Position numbers and translations under genes: made by a program. This document shows, one piece after another, positions 33,536 to 44,825 of a DNA stretch of 64,000 nt. How positions within the stretch are numbered: the first letter of the stretch is position 1; every line of letters starts with the position of its first letter. The notes beneath the pieces are model-generated. The model saw nothing but the letters and a program-made list of their open reading frames with translations, was not told the origin of the DNA and did no database searches. The stretch comes from Neonectria sp. B-13 (taxonomy: Eukaryota; Ascomycota; Sordariomycetes; Hypocreales; Nectriaceae): contig NOKP01000007.1 in assembly GCA_002682825.1 (NCBI GenBank), positions 1,550,001-1,614,000 of the forward strand, written 5' to 3'.

Positions 33536-35146
33536 ATGCCGTCGATTCGCAACCCTATCCTACCCGGGTTCAATCCCGACCCCTCCATCGTCAGAGTTGG
33601 GGACGATTACTACATCGCCACGTCAACATTCGAATGGTTTCCTGGCGTGCAAATCCATCATTCCAAGGACTTGGCCAACTGGAGTCTCATCACTCGCCCG
33701 CTGACCCGTAAGACACAGCTGGACATGCGGGGAGACCCTGACAGCGGTGGAATATGGGCACCGTGTCTTACCCACGATGGTGACAAGTTTTGGCTGGTTT
33801 ACACCGACGTCAAGCGCAAAGATGGCTCCTTTAAAGACCTGTACAACTACATCATCAGTGCCCCAGCCATCGAAGGACCCTGGTCTGACCCTGTCCACGC
33901 CAATTCTTCAGGAATCGACCCTTCCCTATTCCACGACGACGATGGACGGAAGTGGCTGGTCAATCAGCTATGGGATCACCGCTGCCGCCCTCGCTTTGTC
34001 GGTATCGTCTTGCAAGAGTTCGATCCTGATTCTGGCAAGCTGGTCGGGCCCAGAAAGAACATCTTCAAGGGGACAGACCTGAAAATCACCGAGGGCCCTC
34101 ACCTCTACAAGCGGAATGGGTGGTACTACCTCTTAACAGCTGAAGGCGGTACCGCCTATCAACACGCCTGTACCCTGGCCCGCTCTCGCGACATTTGGGG
34201 CCCGTACGAGTTGCACCCCAAAAAGCAGATTCTAACCTCAAAGGATGCGCCCTTCGCTGCCTTACAGCGAGCCGGGCATGGCGACATCGTCGAGACGCCA
34301 GAGGGAAAAACGTACTTGGTCCATCTGATGAGCCGTCCGACGACACAGAACCGCCGAAGCGTGCTCGGTCGCGAGACGGCGCTGCAAGAGGCGTACTGGT
34401 CTGACGACGACTGGCTCTACGTTAAGAATGGCCCTGTCCCTTCGCTCTATGTTGAAGTCCCTGGAACTCAGGATGAAAGTGTGTACTGGGCAGAGAAGCG
34501 CTATACATTTGAGGATGGGCTACACAAGGACTTTCAGTGGCTCCGAACCCCCGAGCCGGACCGCATCTTCTCGACAAACAACAAGGTCCTCACGCTGTTT
34601 GGTCGTGAGGCTATTGGCTCTTGGTTTGAGCAGGCGCTCGTAGCAAGACGTCAGACCCATTTCTCCTACGACGCTGAAACCACCATCGACTTCTCCCCTA
34701 CTGATGAGCGGGAGTTCGCCGGCCTCACAGCGTATTACAGCCGGTTCAACTTTTTCTATCTGACTGTGACAGCTCATTCAGACGGAAAGCGACAGCTCCT
34801 TCTTATGCGCTCTGAGGCGTCCTGGCCAGATGGCAACCTTACAGAACCCTTCGACGAGCCAGTCCAGCTTCCCGACTCTGGAAAGATCACACTGGCACTG
34901 ACTATTCGCGGACCAGCCCTCCAATTTTACTACGCGCTAGAGGGCGAGGCACTCAAGACAACTGGCCCTGTTCTCGATGCGTCTATTCTTTCGGACGAAT
35001 GTGGAGGGCACCAGGCCGATGGCAGCTTTACTGGGGCGTTTGTCGGCATGGCTTGCTCGGATGTGAACGGAACCGTCAGGCCTGCCAAGTTCGACTACTT
35101 TATCTACCGGCCTGTTCACGATGAAAGTGACCGCTACAAAGTTTAG
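33536..35146 (+). CDS. Glycoside hydrolase family 43 (beta-xylosidase / arabinofuranosidase, GH43_11-like)
   Basis: Removes xylose or arabinose units from hemicellulose oligomers (family knowledge). A 536-aa single exon. The catalytic triad of the five-bladed propeller is in place: general base Asp15 in NPILPGFNPDPSIVR, pKa modulator Asp in GIDPSLFHDDDGRKW, and general acid Glu in TEGPHLYKRNGWYYLLTAEG. A C-terminal beta-sandwich (about 330-536) includes the LTAYYSRFNFFYLTV block usual for this subfamily. I chose the ATG whose product starts PSIRNPILPG, giving a cytosolic enzyme. An ATG 24 bp upstream is in frame, and a hydrophobic leader without ATG lies before it. Confidence 0.92.
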   Translation: MPSIRNPILPGFNPDPSIVRVGDDYYIATSTFEWFPGVQIHHSKDLANWSLITRPLTRKTQLDMRGDPDSGGIWAPCLTHDGDKFWLVYTDVKRKDGSFKDLYNYIISAPAIEGPWSDPVHANSSGIDPSLFHDDDGRKWLVNQLWDHRCRPRFVGIVLQEFDPDSGKLVGPRKNIFKGTDLKITEGPHLYKRNGWYYLLTAEGGTAYQHACTLARSRDIWGPYELHPKKQILTSKDAPFAALQRAGHGDIVETPEGKTYLVHLMSRPTTQNRRSVLGRETALQEAYWSDDDWLYVKNGPVPSLYVEVPGTQDESVYWAEKRYTFEDGLHKDFQWLRTPEPDRIFSTNNKVLTLFGREAIGSWFEQALVARRQTHFSYDAETTIDFSPTDEREFAGLTAYYSRFNFFYLTVTAHSDGKRQLLLMRSEASWPDGNLTEPFDEPVQLPDSGKITLALTIRGPALQFYYALEGEALKTTGPVLDASILSDECGGHQADGSFTGAFVGMACSDVNGTVRPAKFDYFIYRPVHDESDRYKV

Positions 35147-35776
35147 CTGGATAGGGAGGGTTGCACCGATGTCCGTATTTTGAGACAGTGGGGTAAAGGC
35201 TTTCGGGCTTTGGGGATTTCGATTGTAGGTCGACGCAGTCAATTAACATGAAGCGTTTGCTTCGATTCTTGAACATATATGTCATCGAAGATAATTCTAC
35301 AAGCACAATCGCTGTCAGCCTGAGAACCAAGCGGAGACGTGGTGATCATCATAGCAGGAACGTGGATGAGTGAGGTTCTGCTACGTAGTGTTCAAAGGTT
35401 ATGTTCGTTGTCGCGGAGTATCGCTCCAAGCTGAATGCTGGGAGTCGATCCTCCGGATTCGTCGGCTAGCGTTGGCGAAACCTCGACTGGCACTAATTGC
35501 CATGCTTTGCTCACGTTCACCGTGAAAGTGACATCAGAAATGCCGGATTCTTCGTAACCTGAATCAGATAAAGCTAAATGCGCGCTCGATAGCTCAACTA
35601 TGAAGGGAAGGAGCCCTATACGAATTGATAATTACACATCCAAGACGGAACCATATGTTCTCGGGCTCACGATCGATCCCCAATTCAACCCAAAAGGCAA
35701 CCTCCGGTTATACAACACTTCTTTATGGAAGAAGATGTGAAAGGCATGGGCCTGATCTCGTGGTCGATTTGGACAT
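35147..35776. other. Convergent intergenic region
   Basis: About 0.63 kb between the 3' ends of the GH43 and amino acid transporter genes. No gene or repeat seen. Confidence 0.45.
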
Positions 35777-37270
35777 TTAATCAAGTGGCGAGCACGTGAA
35801 CGGTCCGCCGATAGCATGTGATTCGAACTTATCAATCTGAGGAAAGCAAGTTAGTTTCGCAACACAGTTATTTGAGGATCTTGGGAAACCACTGACCAGT
35901 ACTGCAATGGTTGCATATGTGCCGCATCCCAGGATAATGATTCCGATGAGGAACACAAAGCCGTTGCAGAGAGCGGTGCGCAGGTTGTGCTTCTCATACC
36001 ACTTGCCTTCCTTGAGCAAAAAGTACCACATGAGTGGAGGAAAGTAGAATGAAAGACCGGAAACAAAAAGCGAGGCACTGATGGACAGCAACTCGGAAAA
36101 GAAGGGGATAGCCTCGGCGATGATCCACGCAGCGAGAGTGATGACCGCAACCAATGCTATCCATGTGATCCAGCCTTTCTTCGTGTTGACATAGCGAACA
36201 ACGGAGTCTTTGTACACCTTTCCGTGGATGTATCGGGCAACGACCGTGGTGTTGATAGAACCAGAGATAAAAATGACCGGCAAGGCGATTCCAAACACGA
36301 TTCTAGACACGGTAGGCCCAGCGGATAGGAGGGCTGGCGACCGAACGTCCTGGCCGACGAAGGCATAGATTATAGCCCCTGTGAGTGTATAAATGACGAT
36401 TTCGATAACTCCGAGCGACCAGATTGATTTGACATAGTCCTTTGGCGTGTGCATTTCTTCCATGAAGGATGGCTGTGCGCCAGCAAAGGCATATGCGAAG
36501 ACGATGCTATTGACCGCGATGAAGGCATCGGCAAAGCTAAGATCCTCCTTGGGCCAGGCAGACCAGGTTGCGGCAGCCAGTCCTCCGGGCGCCTGTGAGC
36601 TCTTTATTCCAGTCGCAACCATCGTGATTCCGATAGCCAGGATAATCGAGACGAAATCGATATAGCCCAAAATCGCAACCTCGGCGAAGGATGGCGGAAT
36701 AGCGAGCAGTAACAAGATGATGCCCGAGATGAGCCCGAAGACGACAGAACAGAGGTCGCTCTGCGTGATGTTGTTGAAAGCAATCGTGCCAGTGAGACAA
36801 TGCGACCCAACAACCAGCGTCAACTGAGATACAAAGATGGCAGCGAACAGGTGATAGCCGAAACCACCCCACATCAGACGTCCAATGTCGGCATAATGAG
36901 CAACATGGGGATATTTGAGCGTAACTTGGCCGACGATGTAGCTGGCGTAGATGGCAATAAGGCCAATCCCAACACAGAGGATGACGCCCGCAACCATGCC
37001 AAGGGTCGCAAAGGCAGAAGGCAAACCGAGACTCCCAAGGGCGATGGCCTCGACGATGAGGACCACGGTGAGTCGTTTCCAGCCGAGGCGGTGGAAATGG
37101 GCATTTCCCTGGATGACCTTCTGCTTCTCAGCGTCGGACTGGTCGATTCCTTCTACCACTTCGCCGAACATGATGCCGTTGGAGATGTGGGGCGAGATCA
37201 CGTCGCCGTCATATTTTTCTTTGCCCGCAGCGTCGTCGTTGCCGCGGAGTTCGGAGATGGCGTGATCCAT
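35777..37270 (-). CDS. Amino acid transporter, AAAP family (Neurospora MTR-like)
   Basis: Proton-coupled amino acid uptake (family knowledge). Exons 37270-35897 and 35836-35777 give 477 aa. The N-terminal tail of about 60 residues ends at HFHRLGWKRLTVVLIVEAIA, the start of the first of about eleven helices. LGSLGLPSAFATLGMVAGVI is the characteristic helix 1 region, and QPSFMEEMHTPKDYVKS matches MTR-type proteins. The last intron (35837-35896, with an ACTAAC branch site) is exactly 60 bp and has no stop in frame, so an unspliced message would add 20 residues without truncation. A TATATAAA element lies at 37462-37469 upstream. Confidence 0.92.
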   Translation of the reverse strand: MDHAISELRGNDDAAGKEKYDGDVISPHISNGIMFGEVVEGIDQSDAEKQKVIQGNAHFHRLGWKRLTVVLIVEAIALGSLGLPSAFATLGMVAGVILCVGIGLIAIYASYIVGQVTLKYPHVAHYADIGRLMWGGFGYHLFAAIFVSQLTLVVGSHCLTGTIAFNNITQSDLCSVVFGLISGIILLLLAIPPSFAEVAILGYIDFVSIILAIGITMVATGIKSSQAPGGLAAATWSAWPKEDLSFADAFIAVNSIVFAYAFAGAQPSFMEEMHTPKDYVKSIWSLGVIEIVIYTLTGAIIYAFVGQDVRSPALLSAGPTVSRIVFGIALPVIFISGSINTTVVARYIHGKVYKDSVVRYVNTKKGWITWIALVAVITLAAWIIAEAIPFFSELLSISASLFVSGLSFYFPPLMWYFLLKEGKWYEKHNLRTALCNGFVFLIGIIILGCGTYATIAVLVSGFPRSSNNCVAKLTCFPQIDKFESHAIGGPFTCSPLD

Positions 37271-38382
37271 TTATAGGCGCAGAGGAAGGTTGACGAGGTA
37301 GTAGGTTTATGCCGTCGAGAAGGTTCATGCAGTCAAGAAGTTATCTGGACGGGGAGAGTGGCCTGCGAAAGAAGCTTTGCTGCAGACTCGAATTCTCTTC
37401 AAAGAAGAAGTGGGTGCGGCTTGATAAAGTGCCAAAGAAGGATACGCTGGTCGCGGGGGGGTATATAAAGGGCTTGAATCATGTCCGTGAGTTGGACTCG
37501 TTTGGTCAGGCCAGTCTGGACGGGCTCAGAGTGGCGAGTTCTCCACCATGGTGCTATGGGGAAGTGACGGAAGCATGGTGCCTGTACCCCAGATGGAGAA
37601 GAACATCTCCAGACTTTCTCCCCACGAGGCAGGGAACAGGGGCAGGCCGCGGGGGATCGTTGACAATGCCTTGTACAAATTGAGTTGCACTGACTCGAGT
37701 TGCAGGGAGACTGGAGACTGAACAAGAGCCTGATCCTGGATCGCTGGTTCGGAGACGCGGAGTCTTGCAGAGTGGTGCGCGGAGTCTTCTAACAGTTCCC
37801 CGATGTGAATCAGGATGACCCTTGCCTCGTCTCTACTCCCCACGAGCATCTCGGTTGCCGACAAACAAGCCCAACCTCGTTGAGTCATTGCACAAGTCGC
37901 CGGTAACGCCGAGAGAAAGCCAACCAGACTACTACTGAAAGGCGGTTCTGGAAACCAAGCTCGGGACTTTTGACTCAGGGGTCTGTGTTGTCGACCCGAA
38001 GTAAGCCGCAACTGCTTGGTTCCTCATCGGCAGAGCCGTCCTGGGAAGGAAGGTCGAGGCGCTACGCGAGCACATTGGCGAAAGAAAGTCGAGGCGCCGG
38101 GCCAGTGCGACCTAGTTTACGTCACAATAACAACTACGCATTCATCATCTGATTTCCTTACAACGTTCTAGGATCAAGTTCTTTCGGTGGTCTGTTCATT
38201 ATTTGGATATCTCTTCTCGTTGAGGTCTAAGATTAATAAGTCAATTGACAATTGGGAATCCTTCTCATGCCTATGAATCTTCGGACCGATCTTCCACGTT
38301 GTACGATAGGGAAGATAGTGCCAATGCAATTACTATGAGCTTCACCATATGCTAAATGAAGATGAATCGGCTGGCCTACCTA
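37271..38382. other. Intergenic, promoter of the transporter
   Basis: About 1.1 kb. It contains TATATAAA at 37462-37469 (readable as TATATA for the minus-strand transporter). A 161-codon minus frame (37526-38011) has no domain and no hydrophobic or motif pattern. Confidence 0.45.
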
Positions 38383-40008
38383 TCAAACTGAACTCCAGAC
38401 CTTCCTGCCACTGAACCACGTTTCTTTAATCTCTGCCGCCAGCAGCTTCTGCGCATCCCATTCCATGTCGACGACGATGATATCCGCAGCCTTGCCAACC
38501 TCGAGACTCCCCGTGCGGCCTTCCGCAAAGATACTCTTCGCCGCGCCGGCCGTTGCCGCCGTGATGGCCTCGCACACACCGAGGCGGAAATGCTCGTTGA
38601 CCGTGTCTAGACTCTCCGGCTCCCGCGCCGACCGTCGCGTCGTGGCAATGTAAAGGTTGTGTATGGGATTCCATGGAGACCCTGGGCTGTCGCTCCCCAG
38701 AGCCATCAGGGCGCCGGCGTCAGCGAAGTCGCGGTAGGCAAAGGCGCGGCCGCAGCGGTCGGAGCCGAGGAGCTCCGGCCATGCTCGTAGGATCGCGGGA
38801 TCGGCGTGGACGGCCTGGACGGAAGCCGTGATGCCCAACTCGCCCAGTCGTCGCGCGTCTTCGGGCGAAGCGAGCTCAAGATGCTCGATACGATGGCGAC
38901 CGCCCGGCCGAGTGTGCGCCTCGAGGACATCCACAGCCAAGCGCACAGAGCCATCCCCAATCGCGTGCAGGGCGATTTGCAGTCCGGCGTCCGAGGCCCC
39001 CTGAATGATGGGTTCGAGATCGGCCCTGGACCAGATGGGCGCGGGCGAGTCGACGGTCGAATACGGCTCTGAAAGGTATGCAGTACAGGCATCGACGGTG
39101 CCATCACACATGATCTTGATGCCAGCGATGCGAAGATCCGGCGATGTTTCTTGGTTATACTTGGCGTTGAGGGCAATCGCACGGTCCAACTGCCTCACTC
39201 GATCTTCTTTCGTGCCAGCCGGCTTGATCAGCCAGTACGCAGCGATGCGAAGGGGCAGGTCTGGTCTCTCGTCTCGCAGAACCAGGAGGGCTTCCCAAGC
39301 AGCTTCGTCCATAGCCATCTCCACAACGCTAGTATACCCCGCGGCGTTATAGATCTCGGTAGCAGAGATGATGGAATCCATTCGCTCTCGCTGGGACGCG
39401 ACGTTGGCCAGGTGCGGCCAGATAAGTGCGAAGACGGCGCCTTCGCTTAACACGCCAGACGGGTTGCCATCAGCATCGCGCTGGATCTTGCCGCCAGGTG
39501 GATCTGCCATCTCTGCAACACCGAGTTCTGCGAGCGCAGTAGAGCTACACCATGCACCGTGCAAGTCTTTGGAATCGATGAAGATGGGTCGAGGGTCAAT
39601 TTCGTCCAACATGGCAGCGTCGACGCCATCTGGCGTCATGAACGGCATCCAGCCTTTAGCGAGAATTCGAGGCACGTCGGGATTCGCCTTGGCGAACGAT
39701 CTAAGTGCTGACAGGATGTCATCGAGCGATTTGCAATGGTCAAGACCGAGCTTCTTCAAAGACTGGCCTAGGAGCAGGAGATGCATGTGGCCATCGATGA
39801 AGCCCGGGAGGACCGTCCGCCCACCCAAGTCTTGAACTGTCACAGCATTTGTCAGGTATTTTGTTTCCAGATCGGCTCGAGAGCCAAGTGCGGCGATTTT
39901 GCCACCGCTCACGACCATGGAGTCGGTAAAGGTCGGCTGGCCCTGGAGACCAACCCCGGCCTTGGATAGGACGCGGCCATTGACGAATAGAGTAGTCGAG
40001 GAGGCCAT
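38383..40008 (-). CDS. Metal-dependent amidohydrolase (Amidohydro_3 / YtcJ-like)
   Basis: Hydrolyses an amide, imide or related C-N bond using metal in a TIM-barrel site (family knowledge). A single exon of 541 aa. Metal ligands are visible: DGHMHL (His74, His76), LQIALHAIGDGSVR, RHRIEHLEL and the aspartate in ALGSDSPGS. The N- and C-terminal strands form the usual composite domain (VNGRVLSKAGV; TGSLEVGKAADIIVVDM). The frame is open another 63 bp upstream but lacks ATG there. The Zn2Cys6 regulator immediately upstream on the same strand could control it. The substrate is unknown. Confidence 0.9.
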   Translation of the reverse strand: MASSTTLFVNGRVLSKAGVGLQGQPTFTDSMVVSGGKIAALGSRADLETKYLTNAVTVQDLGGRTVLPGFIDGHMHLLLLGQSLKKLGLDHCKSLDDILSALRSFAKANPDVPRILAKGWMPFMTPDGVDAAMLDEIDPRPIFIDSKDLHGAWCSSTALAELGVAEMADPPGGKIQRDADGNPSGVLSEGAVFALIWPHLANVASQRERMDSIISATEIYNAAGYTSVVEMAMDEAAWEALLVLRDERPDLPLRIAAYWLIKPAGTKEDRVRQLDRAIALNAKYNQETSPDLRIAGIKIMCDGTVDACTAYLSEPYSTVDSPAPIWSRADLEPIIQGASDAGLQIALHAIGDGSVRLAVDVLEAHTRPGGRHRIEHLELASPEDARRLGELGITASVQAVHADPAILRAWPELLGSDRCGRAFAYRDFADAGALMALGSDSPGSPWNPIHNLYIATTRRSAREPESLDTVNEHFRLGVCEAITAATAGAAKSIFAEGRTGSLEVGKAADIIVVDMEWDAQKLLAAEIKETWFSGRKVWSSV

Positions 40009-40664
40009 GATGAAACGATACCGAGAGCCCGGTATTGGTGGAGTTGTAACAAAAGCGTTCCCAATCCCCAAGGTGACGACGGTGTGGAGGCTTTATGCTT
40101 CGTCGTCGAATGCATATCATAGTCATAGCGGAGAATCCCACAATTACATAATGACTCCATCTCGGCAACAGTAACGTCGGCATCTCCTCTAGTGTCATCC
40201 AGCCGTTGCTCGTATGCCCTTTATCTGTCTTTGCCTCTTTATCGCGCTCGCGGTGGGGCGTCTTCTTGTAAAGTCTCTCATAACAAGCTAGAGATACATG
40301 AAATCGGGCTCCGGGGTTGATCAGGAAACATCAGTTCAGAGCCACCTGATATTTACTGCCGCATTAATCGCTCGTTGCTGGCCTAACCACAGCCGTTAAT
40401 TCTCGGCTTAAGCAGCTTCGCGTCGACTTTCCTTCCCAGGCTAGATCCAAATGACATAGCGGCTCCACTACTCCGCTCCTGGCTTCAGCCATCATCCTCT
40501 CTTTGTGGGGATGCTCGAGTCGACATTGGCAGGCTTATACCGACTTGAGATGAGACGGGCACGTTCGTTCCTGGACGAGAGCATCAAGGCCAAGAACAAT
40601 AGGAATCCAATGTTATTCGTAGGCTCGTGGGACTGATTAGAGTGCTGGTGCTACACTCACCTCC
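40009..40664. other. Intergenic between regulator and amidohydrolase
   Basis: About 0.66 kb. It contains the amidohydrolase promoter and the 3' end of the regulator. No gene recognised. Confidence 0.45.
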
Positions 40665-42311
40665 TTAGACAAGAAGTGCACAAATTCCCATATCTTTCAT
40701 CGCGTCACGCCAATTCCACGCATCTCCCGGATAGTTACGTCGATGATGCCAACATTGCCTCATAATGCTAAGAACAGTATCGCAGTTGCTGAAGCCCGGT
40801 ACTGACAGGCTCAGAATCTTCATCATCATGGTGTCGAAAAACGGCTGCTGGTCAGGGTTTGCCATAGAGCCCGCTATGCAGATTGGCCATGTCAGACCGC
40901 GCAGAGACACTCTGTCGGGAAGAAGGCGGATGGACTCCATCATTCTTGCTACGGCATCTGCCACTCCAAAAGTTGCTGTGCAAAGCTTTGGGCATATTGT
41001 ATGTAGTTCCACCAACGCCGCCGTCGCAAAGACTCGCGAGACAGCATGGGCCCGAGGTATTGGTGGCTGATCCAGGTTCAGCGGTCATCAGGTGACTGGT
41101 TTTCTAGGGAGACGAGTCAGGGTCACGCACCTCGGTTGCCGCGTCTAGCTGGCCTAGCCCTGCTTCTAGCTGTTCCTTGATATCGAGGGCGTCGGTCAGA
41201 AGCTCAACGCCACCAGAGGCAATTCGATCATTAAGGGTGCCGATCTCGCCGATGGCAATCATGGTCCAGTTGTAGCAGCCCATGAAGGGGGCCATGTCGA
41301 TGCTGCCTTCGTCGAGCCATGTTTTGAAGTCCGTATTGGGGGATTTGCCACTGGACGTGCACGCCAGGAGGTCGAACCACAACAAGGCTGCCACCAGAAA
41401 CGTGTGAGCATTTTCGATGCTGCCAGTCCTATTGGAGGCTGCTGCGGGAGACGTGCCGTCGAGTCTAGATTGAGTTTGAGATGGAGAAGGGGCCATGCCA
41501 TTTACCATCATACTCAGCGCGTTGAGATGCGGCTGCCAAGTTGCTGTTCCTCCTCGGAAGACCTAAGATGATCAGCGTGGAATCTAGATCAGGCACAGGA
41601 CTAATAGATTCGTACCTCAAAACTCAGCAACGTGGTCCCACACGCGAGAAAGTCGATTATGAACCGGTCGTTGCTCGCCGCGAAGCCGGCAGCCTCATAC
41701 TGACGCAGGGTCTGCCGTAGACCCTGCAGCGCGCGGGTGTGATACTCGATTAGCTCTTCCTCGGTACTGCCAGTCCGACAGGCAAATCTGGTGTAGTGGT
41801 CCAGTGCCGAGAGGGTGAGGACGGCCTGGTTGAGGGGCCCATTTCTCATCAGTAGCCAGAACAGCCAGCCCCGGCCTCCCAGCTCGGGATTGTCCACGTA
41901 GTAGGGGAACTGCAGCGGGAAGATATAGTCGAGGTAGTGTATCAGTAGGTGCGACTCGCGAAACGTCATGCCTTCGCTCGAGGAGATGACTCTGGGTGCT
42001 ACGGCGTCGGACAAGTCCAGAACTTCGTCGCAGTCGCCGTCGGCCGGCTTCTTGGTCTTTGACGAGCGCCCCTTGCCCTTGCGAAGCCTTTTGTTGCGCC
42101 GGAAGTTCTCATTCACGGCACGTTTGATGCGCGTCAGTTCAGCGTCGAGCTGAGCCTGGTCGTCCACCCACTCAGGTCTCGGCCCATAACCGTGGCAGCT
42201 GATCAACCGGTCGCTGCACTCTTTGCAGACAGGTCGCAGTTCGTCGCATTTCCGATGACGGATCCTGCACGTCCAGCATCCGTCGCTGCTGCGGTTCATT
42301 GGCTGTTTCAT
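40665..42311 (-). CDS. Zn2Cys6 transcription factor with fungal-specific regulatory domain
   Basis: Exons 42311-41616, 41562-41131 and 41066-40665 give 509 aa. The binuclear cluster is intact with Cys12, 15, 22, 29, 32 and 39 (GCWTCRIRHRKCDELRPVC, then KECSDRLISC), followed by YGPRPEWVD, a short basic stretch (KRLRKGKGRSSKTKK) and the regulatory region. Splicing yields TLLSFEVFRGGTATWQPHL and VFATAALVELHTICPK, both family-typical. Downstream on the same strand lies the amidohydrolase, a likely target by proximity (inference). Confidence 0.9.
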
Positions 42312-42815
42312 GCGTGTTCTTTCGAACTGTGAAGTCTGAAGGGCTAGAGCGTGTTACAGTGGAAGGTCATGCGGCTGATAAGACGGTGTCAGGGGTGCTC
42401 CTCTAATTACTTGTCCTACTTTGCACTAACTATCGCCACACGTGACCGAACTTGCACCAAATACCAGCCTCTTTAGGCCAGACATTTCACGGGCCATTCC
42501 ACTCACCTAGCAACTAACATAGCACATCGCTTTTGTTACTCAGTCAATCTATTTCCTGGGATAATGATTGCAACAAGGGCCACCATAGCTCATTTAGACA
42601 AGTACTAACATCACCCAAGAGGACCTTATGCGGAGCGGGTTCAAGAAGGTAACGTTTTCTTCGCGGTTGACCAAACTTTCAAAGGGTAGCCTTCAGGATT
42701 GATCGTTCCCTACCTGGGACAGTCTGTAAGCTTGAAGCAACGGTTCGGAGTTTGCTAATTTAAGTGCATATAGTTTCTTTATTTCATCCTCTACCAACTG
42801 AACAATTTTCCAGGT
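42312..42815. other. Intergenic, no gene seen
   Basis: About 0.5 kb between the regulator promoter and the end of the carboxypeptidase relic. Nothing recognised. Confidence 0.45.
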
Positions 42816-44825
42816 TTAATTCTTGGTCTCGGCCGACAGCGGAGGAAGCGTGGTTGTACCTGTGGTTTTGGCAGTCCCGTTCGTTTTGTGCTTGCTGTCT
42901 GCGGTAATCTTGACTTTACCAGTTGCAATACAAAACCGATTGTTAGTACGGTTGAAAATCTGGAAAGAGGCCTCCGGTTGGAAGACTTGCCGGCGTCGTT
43001 AGAGAGAACGTAGTTCTTTCACACAAGTTGGAGTGGCAGGATTGCTTACAAGGAACCTCATGGCCGGAATTCCAGACACGGGTGAAACTAAGCTTTCCGT
43101 ACTGTCTCGTTTTTCCATATGCTTTTCCCCCGACAACCAAGTTCGTGTAGCCAGCATTATGGAAGTCTTCGGTACCAGGCCAGTCAGCCGTAAGCGAACG
43201 GGCCTCGCCACCGGGCCAGTTGCAGATATAGTCGGCATCGCCAAACACTAGAGCTACAAATCTGACTCAAGAAGCTTCCCGATATCTTTCAGATAGCCCA
43301 CGGCAAAATCGCCAGAGAGAGCGAAGCCACTGTAGAGCAGATTGCTTGATGTGTAGTTCAGGTTGACACCAAGAGCATTTTGGACAGACGCGGTATTTAA
43401 CCCGGGCTAGGACCAGTCAGCCAACCTATAATCACTCCCAATTGGGGGCTCGAGGAGGGTTGACTTACTCGCCAGTAGTTCGGAGGAACATCTTCTCCAG
43501 ACCGGAAACGCTGTTATGGTGAGTCAACCTAGTTATTTCATGGGACAAGGTACAAACAATATCGTAAGTGCCACGGCCTTCGAGGTTGAATGTGTAGAAC
43601 ATTCCCTCTACGTCGGATTGGCACATAAACTGGGCAGCAGAATAGGCAAAACGACGGACCAACGAGTCCCGGTCAAGCCAGGCGCAATAGTCCATCTTCT
43701 CCTGGCAGCCGTTCGGACGATTGCGATTCCATTTGCCCATCTCGTAGATGGTGTCGTTGACTAGATCAACGCCATAGCCGTTATTCTTTCCTTATGTGAA
43801 CTCAAGGAGATGGCGCGTTTGAACTTGAGGTTCGACAATACCGTTCACGATACCCAGGCTCTTCATATTGAGCTTGCGGCCTTTTGCCGTGTCCTCATCG
43901 AGGAGCTCGTTCTGTTCACTAAAGTAGGTGAAGAAGGCAGGACCCCAATGTCCACCGAAGGATTCCGCCCTGATCGCGAAGTATTAGCTTGAGTCGGTAT
44001 GATCAGACACTTGGAGTAGCAATACCAAAGATGGAAGTCGGTCGAGGAAATTTTAGAATCGCTTAGTTGTGGCAGGGCACTGTAGAATCCCTGCAGAACT
44101 TCCCAGCAAGTGATGGCAGCCAACCGGCTCGTGTCTTCCTTGGTAGGGTCGATGACCGACCAGCGGCCCTCTTTCTCGCTCTGACTTTCGGGCTCCTTGT
44201 CCACGATAAGATACGTCGGGTCAAGAAAGCCCACCTCTGCCTTACTATAAGAGAAGCCTGAAGCAGTTGATTAGACACTGAAAAGCCGAGTTGGAGCTGG
44301 GGCTCAGTACCAGTGCCAACTGGCTGGGAGAGAAACAACAAGTTTGATATCTCCGTCCAAGAGTGATCTCGAAGAACTGTGGTCATGTTCTCGACAACCT
44401 CACATGGTCTGATTTCTTTAAACAATCCGATCAAAGAATCAGAACCTGGGCCACCATTGAGCCAAAGGGTAACCTGGTCGATTTACGTGTTAGGGGTGAT
44501 TTTGCAATATTCAATAGTAGCAAAGGGTTATGAGGTAGACTGTACTGGATCATTTGCCGGGTCTCTCTTGGATTCGAAAAACTAGAAGAAAACGTGGACA
44601 TCAGGAGCGATATCAATGTATCCGCTGTAAGAGTTGACCCCAGGGGTTGTCTCACAAATACCCTCTTTTCCAGGCTCTTTGTATCGGATCTGTGCCCCAG
44701 AAGGGCCTTTGATGGTGGTGACACCCTTTGCCAAGCCCGGTGCTCGTCTTGTGCGAAGGACAGCCCCAAGAGAGGGGCGTGGCGCCTCCGAGGAGTAAAC
44801 CTGCAAAAAGATTCTGAACTTTCAT
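42816..44825 (-). pseudogene. Serine carboxypeptidase (peptidase S10) pseudogene
   Basis: S10 enzymes remove C-terminal residues from peptides; fungal ones are vacuolar or secreted. A full-length gene is recognisable with introns at about 44475-44545, 44258-44310, 43970-44025, 43511-43557, 43407-43468 and 42986-43049. Conserved blocks include VTLWLNGGPGSDSLIGLF, the nucleophile region AESFGGHWGP, VFGDADYICNWPGG with the catalytic Asp, and SGHEVP with the catalytic His. Lesions are an extra base in a C run at 44774-44777 just after the signal peptide, a TAG at 44582-44584 where Trp is expected, a TAA at 43792-43794 and a one-base shift near 43258-43268. Active-site residues are all retained, which points to recent inactivation. 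Confidence 0.85.

Noticed and set aside
37526..38011. A 161-codon minus-strand frame between transporter and amidohydrolase.
   Set aside because: No domain, no splice pattern; partly overlaps other-strand frames.
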